A stretch of 26,804 nucleotides of DNA from Microcystis sp. T1-4 (GTDB lineage: Bacteria; Cyanobacteriota; Cyanobacteriia; Cyanobacteriales; Microcystaceae). Positions 1-7,683 of the stretch are shown here, piece by piece; position 1 is the stretch's first letter; each line of letters starts with the position of its first letter. The position numbers and the translations under genes were made by a program. Below the pieces are notes generated by a model that was not told the DNA's origin, ran no database searches, and worked only from the letters and a program-made list of their open reading frames with translations. The DNA is taken from the NCBI RefSeq assembly GCF_000297435.1, contig NZ_CAIP01000279.1:1-26804 (forward strand), read 5' to 3'.

Positions 1-527
1 TATCTTTTTGGGGAGTTGATATCTATATTCCATGCTACATAAGCTTTTCAGCTTACTTGTCCCCCTGTCAGCTAAAATACTATAAATTCCCCTTCAATCA
101 ATCTTGAGGTGGTTATTTTTTGCCCCTGTTTCTACTCATTAATTTTTTATTAATTAATTGCTCACAAATAGTTGTTGTAATCCAATGATGGCTCTTAGTT
201 TAATATCGTAACATTCCAGAACTATTGTGATTGCCAACGAAATTATACAAGCAACAGGAAAAAACGAGCAACTGTTGCGAATAACTGGCAATCATTATGT
301 TTAGAGATTATCATATCAGTAGCGCAAAATCAGCCGCTTTTGCTTCGTCAAGAACTGGACAAGAGGAATATTTGCGTAAATTATGATAGTGTAGATTGGC
401 CACAAGAATTACAAACTCTAAAAAGCTTAGGCGATCTGTGATTGTTGTTAGTAACACCTCTCCTATGTGAAATTTTTAAAACCTAGATTCAAACTAACTT
501 TTGGATACGATGCACGGTTGGCATTCA
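1..527. other. gene-free region, possible coding relic
   Basis: AT-rich stretch with no open frame of gene length. Within 224-441 two short frames could be one decayed gene. One frame runs from 224 to a stop near 303 (reading IVIANEIIQATGKNEQ and on). A second, shifted frame then stays open to the TGA at 439-441, ending DWPQELQTLKSLGDL. The pair would need one frameshift to join. I do not recognise the protein. No RNA gene or clear promoter was seen. Confidence 0.3.
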
Positions 528-649
528 TAAGTAGGTAGGCACAATTATTTGTAGGATGGGTTAGCGGTAGCGTAACATAATCGGGCGTTGGGTTTCATGC
601 TTCAACCTAACCTACGTTCATTTTATATTTAATTCCACCCACCTACTTA
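528..649 (+). mobile_element. 122-bp MITE, TA-bounded, copy 1
   Basis: A 122-bp element with imperfect terminal inverted repeats. The left end starts TAAGTAGGTAGGCA; the right end reads inward as TAAGTAGGTGGGTG, and both continue to AATTA (about 16 of 20 positions match). A TA dinucleotide bounds each side. An inverted copy of the same length lies at 26606-26727. It contains no gene. TA boundaries fit mobilisation by an IS630/Tc1-mariner-type transposase, but no such gene is in the window, so the family is inferred. Confidence 0.75.
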
Positions 650-818
650 CCTTGATTCAGCAACGCCAATTTTCTCACTAGAAGCTCACAGCGATCGCAT
701 CCTGCTGGAATTGAGGGATAACTTTCTCCTGTCCGCAAGCCAGAGGAGACAAAACTGGTTTATGCTAGAAAGAGTTACTCTTAACGTAACTTTACAAAGT
801 CATCGATCGCCCACATTT

Positions 819-1685
819 ATGGATTGCATCATCAATCGTCGAGCGCGGTTTTCAGCCAGCCATCGCTATTATCTGCCAGAATGGGACGAAGCCGAAAATC
901 AAAGACTTTTTGGTCTTGGTAGCCGTTTTCCCGGTCATGGTCACAATTACGAATTATACGTCTCCCTATACAAAGAACTCAATCTTTATGGCATGGTGGA
1001 GAATCTCTCCACCGTTAAACAGGTAATTAAACGAGAGATAACCAGTCAATTAGACTACTCCTATCTCAATCAAGTCTGGCCGGAATTTCAGCAAACCCTA
1101 CCCACCACAGAAAATATCGCTAGAGTTATCTGGCAAAGATTAGCACCCTATTTACCATTGGTCAAAATTCAACTATTTGAACACCCCGAATTGTGGGCAG
1201 AATATCAAGGAAAAGATATGGAAGCAACTTTAACCGTCAAAACCCATTTTAGCGCCGCCCATCGTTTGGCTTTACCGCAATTAACCCTCGAACAAAACTC
1301 GGAAATCTACGGCAAATGCGCCAGGGTAAACGGTCATGGCCATAATTATCACCTAGAAGTATCCGTGGCGGGAGAAATCGATCCCCGTACCGGTATGATT
1401 GTAGATCTAGGGGATTTACAAAAAGCGATCGATGAATTGGTAGTGGAACCCTTCGATCATGCTTTTTTAAATAAGGATATTCCCTACTTTGCCGAAGTGG
1501 TTCCCACCGCCGAAAATATTGCCTTATATATCGCTCAACTATTAGAGGAACGGATCCGCCAATTAGGGGCCCAATTAGATAAAGTTAAACTGATTGAAAG
1601 TCCCAATAATTCTGCCGAAATCCACTGTCGTGGTTCGGTTCAAACTCCCCGACAACTTCTAGAAAAAACCCTGACAGCCGTTTAA
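819..1685 (+). CDS. tandem-domain 6-pyruvoyl-tetrahydropterin synthase / QueD-like protein
   Basis: Two fused copies of the 6-pyruvoyl-tetrahydropterin synthase / 6-carboxytetrahydropterin synthase fold, a family that converts dihydroneopterin triphosphate into pterin or queuosine precursors in the cytosol. Numbering is from the ATG at 819, chosen because homology begins there (MDCIINRRARFSASH); the frame stays open upstream to 711, giving 36 extra residues that look unrelated. Each half has the zinc-binding His set: FSASHRY with GHGHNY in domain 1, FSAAHRL with GHGHNY in domain 2. Domain 2 keeps the catalytic Cys (C167, five residues before GHGHNY) and the Asp-His pair (D213-H214). Domain 1 has Gly at the Cys position (G34) and Asp-Tyr (D79-Y80) instead of Asp-His, so it is probably not catalytic. 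At 289 aa it is about twice the usual length. The exact product is uncertain. Confidence 0.87.
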   Translation: MDCIINRRARFSASHRYYLPEWDEAENQRLFGLGSRFPGHGHNYELYVSLYKELNLYGMVENLSTVKQVIKREITSQLDYSYLNQVWPEFQQTLPTTENIARVIWQRLAPYLPLVKIQLFEHPELWAEYQGKDMEATLTVKTHFSAAHRLALPQLTLEQNSEIYGKCARVNGHGHNYHLEVSVAGEIDPRTGMIVDLGDLQKAIDELVVEPFDHAFLNKDIPYFAEVVPTAENIALYIAQLLEERIRQLGAQLDKVKLIESPNNSAEIHCRGSVQTPRQLLEKTLTAV

Positions 1686-1707
1686 TTGCCTGTTAGTTAA
1701 GGTGATT

Positions 1708-1728
1708 AGGGTGAGCCATGCTCACCCT
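1708..1728. terminator. bidirectional terminator hairpin
   Basis: Perfect 9-bp stem AGGGTGAGC / GCTCACCCT with a 3-nt loop, placed between the convergent ends of the pterin synthase gene and the SDR gene. There is no long T-run on either side, so termination is inferred from placement and stem strength. Confidence 0.6.
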
Positions 1729-1746
1729 GATAGATTTAATCAAACC

Positions 1747-2556
1747 CTAGTTAAACACTTCTCGCCATCCTCGCTTTCCTTTGCCTTGGCGTAAGGGAGA
1801 GGCTAAATCGACAATTTTCTCGAGCAGTTTCGGGGCAAATTTTTGGCACCAAAGAGCTAGATGACTTTGCCAACCGACGACAATTTCCGTTTTTTCCCTA
1901 TTTAACCCGGTAATTAGAGTCTGGGCGACTTCTTCGGCGCTCATCGGTTTTAACCATCGAAATAACTGCAATTCTCGCACCATATCCGTATCGGTTAAAG
2001 AGGGTAAGAGGGTGACAACTTTGATGTTGTGTTCCCGTAATTCCGACCTGAGAGCTTGACTAAAACCCAAAATTGCAAATTTGGTGGCCGAGTAGGTAGC
2101 GAAGCTAGGAGCGGCAATTTTACCCATCATGCTGGAAACATTGACGATGGTTCCCTGTCCCCGAATTGCCATCCGGCGGGCAATTAAGCGAGTAACCGTG
2201 TACAGGGCCATCAGATTTAAAGATATTTCTGCTTGCACTTGCGAAAATTGCGAGCGTAGAAAGGGGGTTTGATGGGCAATACCGGCACAGTTAACGAGGA
2301 TATCAATGCCACGGCATTCTTGCCAAACGCGGATAATTGAAGTGCTAACAAGGTCATTTTCGGTTAAATCTAGGGCTAAAGGTGTGGCAATGACCCCTAG
2401 GGACTCAATTTCTTTCGCTAGTTTTTCTAATCGCTCTTGATCTCTGGCAACAATCACAATTCTGCTTAAACCTTGTCGGGCCAATTCTAAGGCGATCGCT
2501 CGTCCAATGCCCCGGGATGCCCCCGTGACTAGGGCAGTTTTTCCCTGTAATTTCAT
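1747..2556 (-). CDS. SDR family oxidoreductase
   Basis: Classical short-chain dehydrogenase/reductase of 269 aa using NAD(P)(H). Seen in the sequence: the cofactor glycine motif TGASRGIG (residues 11-18), NCAG (89-92), catalytic Ser142, and the YSATK active site with Tyr155 and Lys159. The Arg after the first Ser of the glycine loop favours NADP(H). The C-terminus after about residue 220 has a hydrophobic/basic tail (LLEKIVDLASPLRQGKGKRGW), which could touch a membrane. The start at 2556 is chosen over an in-frame TTG two codons upstream because AGGAG (2564-2568 on the complement) sits 7 nt before this ATG. The substrate cannot be read from sequence. It is convergent with the pterin synthase gene across a shared hairpin. 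Confidence 0.88.
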   Translation of the reverse strand: MKLQGKTALVTGASRGIGRAIALELARQGLSRIVIVARDQERLEKLAKEIESLGVIATPLALDLTENDLVSTSIIRVWQECRGIDILVNCAGIAHQTPFLRSQFSQVQAEISLNLMALYTVTRLIARRMAIRGQGTIVNVSSMMGKIAAPSFATYSATKFAILGFSQALRSELREHNIKVVTLLPSLTDTDMVRELQLFRWLKPMSAEEVAQTLITGLNREKTEIVVGWQSHLALWCQKFAPKLLEKIVDLASPLRQGKGKRGWREVFN

Positions 2557-2990
2557 GATCAAACTCCTGTTTTAAGCAACAGTACAGAAATTTATTGGTT
2601 TTGCTTCTGAAATCTTTGATTTGTGCATCTATGCCCTACATAAGTAGTGAAGCAATCGAGGGATAGATGGATAGGTTAGGGTGCATGGGATTTTTCCTCC
2701 TTCAAAGCGCACTCTTGAACCCACGGTAACAGTTGTCTTTACAAACAGCAATCTTTTTTAACACTTTTTCCCCAAAATCACTCGATCGGATGAACGCTCA
2801 GGGTGATCCTCGAGCGGATGGAAACCCCAGGGGACTTGCAGATATAGGTATTTTAAAGAGCTTACTACCGAGGGAGATAGAAAGTCTGGCAATGGACGCG
2901 ACTACTATTGGCAGTACAAGGGACTTGACATCTTCACCGCACTGAAGTAGATCTTTTGGGCAATCTCCCATCTCCTAATCCCCAACCCCA
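2557..2990. other. gene-free region
   Basis: 434 bp between divergent genes. It holds one copy of ATCGAGGGAT (2655-2664), a motif that also forms an inverted pair at 4635-4681. A 70-codon open frame at 2733-2945 has no recognisable domain or ribosome binding site and is not called. Promoters for the SDR gene and the VOC gene must lie here, but no clear -35/-10 pair was seen. Confidence 0.4.
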
Positions 2991-3401
2991 ATGAATAACC
3001 CCCCCGATAGTCCATTCAATTACACAGAAGCTTTTATTGCCCTAGGCACGAGTAATTTCGATCGCTCGGTGCAGTTTTATCGTCAACTGTTGCAACAGGA
3101 ACCAAACCCCTACCTTGCCGCCGTTTATGCGGAATTTAGGCTGATTAACCTTAAATTAGGTCTTTTTTGCCCTAAAGAGTCCCACAGAGAGGAATTTGGC
3201 GATTCTAGGGGCAGTGGCATGAGCATTTGTTTCGAGGTGGAGAGTCTCGAAAAAGCGATCGAGCATTGGAGCGAAATCGGCTATGGTGCTAGGGGAGAAA
3301 TTAGCCAGGCTTCCCACGGTCCGGAAATCTACATCTATGATCCCGATGGTAATCGTTTAATTTTCCATCAATCCACCGCTAAAACCAATCCTTTCAGGTA
3401 G
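2991..3401 (+). CDS. VOC family (glyoxalase/bleomycin resistance fold) protein
   Basis: 136-aa protein of the vicinal oxygen chelate superfamily. It has two beta-alpha-beta halves: an N-terminal AFIALGTSNFDRSVQFYRQL helix-strand unit, and a C-terminal unit ending in the characteristic YIYDPDGNRLIFHQ strand. In this superfamily such small proteins bind metals or hydrophobic ligands; some are glyoxalases, dioxygenases or antibiotic-binding proteins. The substrate is not predictable here. The ATG at 2991 has no strong ribosome binding site. The last 34 bp overlap the end of the convergent methyltransferase gene (its stop codon at 3368-3370), so the two mRNAs are complementary at their ends. Confidence 0.8.
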   Translation: MNNPPDSPFNYTEAFIALGTSNFDRSVQFYRQLLQQEPNPYLAAVYAEFRLINLKLGLFCPKESHREEFGDSRGSGMSICFEVESLEKAIEHWSEIGYGARGEISQASHGPEIYIYDPDGNRLIFHQSTAKTNPFR

Positions 3402-4552
3402 GAACCTTCCGAGTGATAGATACTGGTGGGATGGTCTGCCGGTTGGCTTAAACGTGCTAAAATTCGCACTGGGCGAGCCGATTCAATGGCGGCAGCCATG
3501 ACAGCCCCCTGAAAATGTTCTTCGTTAACCACTTGGGAACAGGAAAAGGTGAAAATAATACCTTGGGGGCGAATTTTCTGGAAAGCTTGCTGATTTAATC
3601 TTTTATAAGCCATAACCGCCTGATGACGGGATTGGATACTTTTGGCAAAAGCGGGGGGATCAAGAACAATCAGATCGTAATCCTCCTGACAGTCGCGCAG
3701 AAAGTTAAAAACATCGGCGCTGTAGGATTGATGGGGAACTTGACTGAGATTATTCAGGGCGATATTTTTTTCGGTAAGAGTGATCGCACCGTGGGAACTA
3801 TCAACGGAATGGACTAGGGCAGCCCCCGCTTGCATAGCATAGACGGAAAAGCCGCCAGAGTAACAAAAAGTGTTTAAAACCCGTTTATTCTGGCAATATT
3901 GAGATAAAAATGCTCTATTTTCCCTTTGATCAAGGAAAAATCCCGTTTTTTGTCCCTTTTCCCAATCAACAATAAAGCGATGGCCTGATTCTAACACCTC
4001 ATCGCCAGTTTTTTGACCAAATAAGTATTTATTCTCGGAAGTATGGGCGCTTTTCGCCAAAACCGCGGCACTTTTATCGTAAACTGCCCGTAAATTGTCA
4101 GCGTAGATAGTTTTCAGACAATCGACAATCAGATCGAGACGTTGGTATAAAGCTAGGGAATAAGCTTGAATAACCGCCGTGCCATTGTACCAATCGACGA
4201 TTAAACTGGGTAAACCGTCTCCTTCAGCGTTAATTAAGCGATAACAGTTAGTTTTCGGGTTATCGACTAAACCGATTTGTTGCCGCAGCTGATAGGCATT
4301 CTGGAATTTTTCGAGAAATAATTGAGCAATATCGCTGACTTTTGGGAAAGAAAGAATTTTAACGGCAATATTGCTGGGATTATACAGTCCAGTGGCTAGA
4401 TATTCGCCTCGATCACTATAAACCTCTACGATAGCACCCTCTTTGACTTCCCCCTCCATCTCTTTAATCGCCCCGGAAAATATCCAAGGATGGAATCGTT
4501 TAACAGCATCAATTTTATGGTTTCTCAGGATAATTTTCGCTAAATCTGGCAT
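3368..4552 (-). CDS. rlmI: class I SAM-dependent 23S rRNA methyltransferase, RlmI type
   Basis: 394-aa cytosolic rRNA methyltransferase of the RlmI/YccW family (COG1092), which makes 5-methylcytosine in 23S rRNA (position 1962 in E. coli). An N-terminal PUA-like RNA-binding domain (about 1-80, starting AKIILRNHKIDAVKRFHPW) is followed by the EEHF linker and a Rossmann SAM domain. Motifs seen: NTFCYSGGFSVYA (SAM motif I), LDPPAFAKS (motif IV) and FSCSQ, whose Cys fits the catalytic nucleophile of m5C enzymes. Length matches the family. It is divergent from the mlaE-type gene and overlaps the VOC gene tail by 34 bp. Family assignment is firm; the modified position is inferred from homology. Confidence 0.9.
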   Translation of the reverse strand: MPDLAKIILRNHKIDAVKRFHPWIFSGAIKEMEGEVKEGAIVEVYSDRGEYLATGLYNPSNIAVKILSFPKVSDIAQLFLEKFQNAYQLRQQIGLVDNPKTNCYRLINAEGDGLPSLIVDWYNGTAVIQAYSLALYQRLDLIVDCLKTIYADNLRAVYDKSAAVLAKSAHTSENKYLFGQKTGDEVLESGHRFIVDWEKGQKTGFFLDQRENRAFLSQYCQNKRVLNTFCYSGGFSVYAMQAGAALVHSVDSSHGAITLTEKNIALNNLSQVPHQSYSADVFNFLRDCQEDYDLIVLDPPAFAKSIQSRHQAVMAYKRLNQQAFQKIRPQGIIFTFSCSQVVNEEHFQGAVMAAAIESARPVRILARLSQPADHPTSIYHSEGSYLKGLVLAVD

Positions 4553-4634
4553 GGATAAAGAATCAGGGTTGATAGCTGACGGCTACTAGATAATTCTATT
4601 ATCCCCTGCCAGCAGCACAAAACCATGGTTTGTC

Positions 4635-4707
4635 ATCCCTCGATCGAGTGGCATCAAAGCAAGTCCCCACAATCGAGGGATAATCAGAGAGAATTCTCGC
4701 CTATAAT
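4635..4707 (+). promoter_or_regulatory. inverted repeat and -10-like box upstream of the MlaE-type gene
   Basis: A perfect 10-bp inverted repeat, ATCCCTCGAT (4635-4644) and ATCGAGGGAT (4672-4681), separated by 27 nt. It is followed by TATAAT at 4702-4707, about 32 nt before the ATG at 4739. No good -35 hexamer lies at the usual distance. It could be an operator or an RNA hairpin; function is unproven. Confidence 0.35.
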
Positions 4708-4738
4708 AAGTTAGATTTTAGCGATATTCCCTCGACAA

Positions 4739-5533
4739 ATGCCAAGAAAAAGTGATGCTGCCGGTGGTTTAAGTTTATGGTTTCAGCGTTTGGGGGCTGC
4801 CGGTTTGTTAGCGGGACAAGCTTTTTTACATATTCTTAATGGCAAAATCCACCGACGTAATACCCTGGAACAAATGAGTATTGTTGGGCCAGAATCCTTG
4901 ACCATTGCCCTAATTACTGCTGCTTTTGTGGGTATGGTTTTCACTATTCAGGTAGCCAGAGAATTTATTTTTTTTGGGGCGGGTAGTTTTGTTGGGGGAG
5001 TCCTTTCCTTGGCTTTAACGAGAGAATTAGCCCCGGTTTTAACCGCAGTGGTGGTGGCGGGAAGAGTTGGCTCGGCTTTTGCCGCCGAAATTGGTACAAT
5101 GCGAGTCACAGAACAAATTGACGCTTTATATATTTTAAAAACTGATCCGATCGATTATTTGGTCATTCCCCGGGTGATTGCCTGTAGTTTAATGTTACCC
5201 CTGCTCACTATTATCTCTTTAGTCACAGGGCTACTGGGGGGTTTATTTATTTCTGATAGTCTTTACGGTATTTCCTATTCCCTATTCTTACAATCAGCCC
5301 AAAATTTTCTGGAAACATGGGATTTAATTAGTTCTATGTTAAAGTCCCTAATTTTTGGGGTTTTAATTGCCATTATCGGCTGCAGTTGGGGTTTAACCAC
5401 CACCGGCGGTGCTAAAGGAGTTGGTCAATCTACTACCACGGCTGTGGTAACTTCTTTATTAGCGATTTTTGTGGCTAATTTTTTCCTCTCTTGGCTGATG
5501 TTTCAAGGAACCGGTAATGTGGAGCTAGGCTAA
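4739..5533 (+). CDS. mlaE: MlaE/YrbE-family lipid ABC transporter permease
   Basis: 264-aa inner-membrane permease of the MlaE family (ycf63 of red-algal plastids; TGD1 in plants), which moves phospholipid-type lipids between membranes with an MlaF-type ATPase and an MCE-domain protein. Visible: an N-terminal amphipathic stretch, then about five hydrophobic segments. The hallmark cytoplasmic loop AAEIGTMRVTEQIDAL (EQIDAL at 125-130), followed by DPIDYLVIPR, is strongly diagnostic. The ATPase and MCE partner genes are not adjacent, as is usual in cyanobacteria, where they are scattered. The start ATG fits the family's length. Downstream is the 1-kb gene-free region. Confidence 0.9.
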   Translation: MPRKSDAAGGLSLWFQRLGAAGLLAGQAFLHILNGKIHRRNTLEQMSIVGPESLTIALITAAFVGMVFTIQVAREFIFFGAGSFVGGVLSLALTRELAPVLTAVVVAGRVGSAFAAEIGTMRVTEQIDALYILKTDPIDYLVIPRVIACSLMLPLLTIISLVTGLLGGLFISDSLYGISYSLFLQSAQNFLETWDLISSMLKSLIFGVLIAIIGCSWGLTTTGGAKGVGQSTTTAVVTSLLAIFVANFFLSWLMFQGTGNVELG

Positions 5534-5958
5534 GACAGTGATCAGTAATCAGCTTCTAAAGCCAAGAGGCAACAGGCAACAGTAAACAGTGCCAAGAAAA
5601 CGGCAATTTTCTACTTAATACCGCTCACTAAAAACTCAAATCTGAGCGGCTCCATCTCAATTTTGTCGAAAGATATAGGGCTTGCTGAATCATGGTAAAA
5701 CTCTTTTAAAATGGCTCTTCCGTTACTCTTTATGCTCAATCAACATACAAGATGCCAAGACAACCTACTTCTAACCCAAATAGCCTCTTTGTTTTATTAG
5801 TTTAAGTTTATTGTTGATCGAAAAAATCAGGTCTAAAACCTCGCCTTAAGGCGAAAAGTTTTTGGAGCGGGGCATAAATCCCCGTTACAAAAACGGCCTC
5901 CGTTCCGACCTCGGCGTGAGACTTCGGACGTTCGGCGAGCTCAGTCGAGCCCCGAACG
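5534..5958. other. gene-free region with stacked hairpins and possible IS remnant
   Basis: A possible IS end begins at about 5687 (AGGGCTTGCTGAATCA, like termini of cyanobacterial insertion sequences), followed by a short ATG frame (MPRQPTSNPNS) that soon stops; no second end was found. From 5841 come successive hairpins: TCGCCTTAAGGCGA (5841-5854), CGGGG/CCCCG (5868-5884), CCGTT/AACGG (5882-5896), and CTCCGTTC/GAACGGAG (5898-5961) enclosing GTTCGG/CCGAAC. A 62-codon frame here is a by-product of the structure and is not called. Confidence 0.4.
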
Positions 5959-6222
5959 GAGACAGGAGACGGGAGACGGGAGACGGGATACAGCTATTAG
6001 GGATCGGATTTGAGTTTTCAGTTCACTGTTTCCTCACATCAGAAGTCTGACGGGGTAAGCTAAGACGCATTTAAAGTGCTTATTCTTAAGATTAGCCGAA
6101 TCTCCCTCAATCCCTTTACTGTTGCCTCTTGCAAGAGTGCCTCTTGCCTCGTCTCAACAAGCAATTTAAATTACGAACAGCTTAGTGGCTTAGATGTGTA
6201 ATTAATTGTGCTTAGATACTTA
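5959..6222 (+). repeat. 264-bp dispersed repeat, copy A
   Basis: Matches 26344-26607 over 264 bp without gaps; comparing by eye I count three mismatches. It starts with a short GGGAGAC tandem repeat and ends with TGCTTAGATACTTA, the same terminus as the MITEs at the other end of the window. Copy A lacks the left terminal inverted repeat seen in the other copy (26298), so it looks truncated on the left. It is non-coding. Confidence 0.85.
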
Positions 6223-6567
6223 GAACGATAAATTAAACGTCGGCCAGTTAATTAAATACACTTATACTGTTCCCGATCGATTGACTGGAATCGATAAAAA
6301 TCCTTGAGGGGGAGTGATGGGTTGACTTTTCCTGACAATTCTCGCCATCTAGACGGGAAAAAAAGTAACCGATGTCAAACCTAGCACTTAGACTCTCTTC
6401 TCTCCCTGTCAATTCCGGTGTTTTCAGGGGTTTTTTCGCCGATAAGTATTAACGGGTATGCTGCCGATATTTCCGATGATTGACAATTTTCTAGCACTCG
6501 AGCCTTTCCACTACGGAAATTCGAGTTTATCATAAAAAGAAATCCTCTCTCAGGTAAGAGCGGTAGT
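6223..6567. other. upstream region of the 195-aa gene
   Basis: 345 bp between the dispersed repeat and the next start codon. It probably holds the promoter of the downstream gene. A TTGACT (6323-6328) and a TTGACA (6480-6485) are candidate -35 boxes, but neither is followed by a convincing -10 at 16-18 bp. Nothing else was recognised. Confidence 0.3.
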
Positions 6568-7155
6568 ATGGCTTACTCGACACAGCAGTTAATTGAAATC
6601 CTCGAGCGAGAAATGCACGCCACTTGCAAAGGGGAACGTCTGTTACTCTCCCCGGCGGAGCGCATTGATAATCCGGTGATTGCCAAGGCGATCAATCTAG
6701 AAAAGGTGGGCAAAGTCTTCGCCTATCAGGATTTTCGCCGCCAAGTTCACGATTATCAACAAAAATATCAGGTTTCGGGTATTATCTGGCGTGTTTGTCA
6801 ATGGGGCGATCGCACTCTCCGTTATCCCGAAATTCATAATCAATTAGTTGCCGTGGCGGGTGACAAGGAAATTCTCATGGCTGCCAAAGCCTCGGTTTTA
6901 GAGTTTTGGAACAGTATCACCTCTAATATGAATTTTTGGTGGGCGCTTAACTCCCGTCGTCCCATTTCTGCCGATTCTCTAGCCGAATTAGTTGCCCAGT
7001 CGGAATGGGCGGAATTAGATGTGGCGCGCACGGAATTATATCTCGGCCTCTGTTGGGGTAATCCTTTAGAACACCAGTATCAATGGTCCCAACCCTTTTC
7101 TGGTTGTCATCGCATTATCGCCGCCGTCGATGAACCTAGTTCGATTAAGGTCTGA
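6568..7155 (+). CDS. conserved-looking hypothetical protein
   Basis: 195 aa, soluble, no signal peptide or membrane segment. I do not recognise the family. Visible features: a helix-rich start (YSTQQLIEILEREMHATCKGERLLLSP), a central WRVCQWGDRTLRYPEIHNQ segment with several aromatic residues, and a Trp-rich second half (FWNSITSNMNFWWALN, SEWAELD, LCWGNP, YQWSQPFSGCHR). Codon use (GCGATCGC inside the gene, usual third-position pattern) matches its neighbours, so it is probably an old resident gene, not a recent arrival. It stands alone, with its own upstream region and the small-protein gene about 200 bp downstream. Confidence 0.75.
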   Translation: MAYSTQQLIEILEREMHATCKGERLLLSPAERIDNPVIAKAINLEKVGKVFAYQDFRRQVHDYQQKYQVSGIIWRVCQWGDRTLRYPEIHNQLVAVAGDKEILMAAKASVLEFWNSITSNMNFWWALNSRRPISADSLAELVAQSEWAELDVARTELYLGLCWGNPLEHQYQWSQPFSGCHRIIAAVDEPSSIKV

Positions 7156-7357
7156 GGACGATTGATGTCTTGGGAAGTGGGGAAGTGGGGATAATAAATA
7201 AAAGCTACCTCCTGTCTCCTGCATCCTATTGTAAAGTTTTGTTAATTTTTCTGGGATTAGGACGTTTTGTAAAAATAGATACAGAATTGTATGTTATATA
7301 TATTAGTGGGTGATTAAAAAAGTTCAAAATGCGATTTGCAGATCGGAGGAAATGATT

Positions 7358-7558
7358 ATGTCCACAGAACAACAAGCTCGTGCCTTAATGATGCGTCACC
7401 ACCACGCCGTTAAAAATCGTCAACAATCGATGTTAGGCAGAAGTGCTTCTGAAATCGGTATTGACAATGATAATGGCCACGGGGAAACCGTTCAACGTCG
7501 CTTCTCGGCCGACTTCTCTTCCCAAACTTATGATCGCTCTGGTGCTACTCTGAGTTAG
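7358..7558 (+). CDS. 66-aa small hydrophilic protein
   Basis: 66 aa, unrecognised. The start at 7358 is set by a strong ribosome binding site, GGAGGA (7345-7350), 7 nt upstream; an ATG at 7352 is too close and the TTG-type start at 7310 has no site. The N-terminus is basic and His-rich (MRHHHAVKNRQQSM), the middle acidic (DNDNGHGE), and the end rich in Ser/Thr/Tyr (RRFSADFSSQTYDRSG). No Cys, no membrane segment. It has an AT-rich upstream region with TATATATT-like boxes near 7290-7305 and its own strong terminator, so it is probably a well-expressed monocistronic gene. Confidence 0.75.
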   Translation: MSTEQQARALMMRHHHAVKNRQQSMLGRSASEIGIDNDNGHGETVQRRFSADFSSQTYDRSGATLS

Positions 7559-7613
7559 GCTCTTAGATTTCGCCAAAGTGTCAGCTTTCAATCTTAGAAT
7601 TAAGTGAACAATC

Positions 7614-7656
7614 AGCCCACACAAACCGAGATCGGGGGGTGTGGGCTTTTGGTTTT
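7614..7656 (+). terminator. rho-independent terminator
   Basis: Perfect 9-bp stem AGCCCACAC (7614-7622) / GTGTGGGCT (7639-7647) followed by TTTGGTTTTT. It closes the 66-aa gene and sits just beyond the stop codon of the convergent Uma2 gene, so it may serve both strands. Confidence 0.82.
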
Positions 7657-7683
7657 TAGAGATAGGGGTCATTCCTGGGCCGA

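Noticed and set aside
711..818. 36-residue N-terminal extension of the pterin synthase
   Set aside because: The residues before MDCIINRR do not resemble the family and no ribosome binding site precedes 711.
2733..2945. 70-codon open frame on + between the SDR and VOC genes
   Set aside because: No ribosome binding site, no recognisable domain, and unremarkable composition; length is within chance expectation.
5862..6050. 62-codon open frame in the hairpin and repeat region
   Set aside because: It spans hairpins and the GGGAGAC tandem repeat; the Arg/Gly-rich product comes from the repeat.
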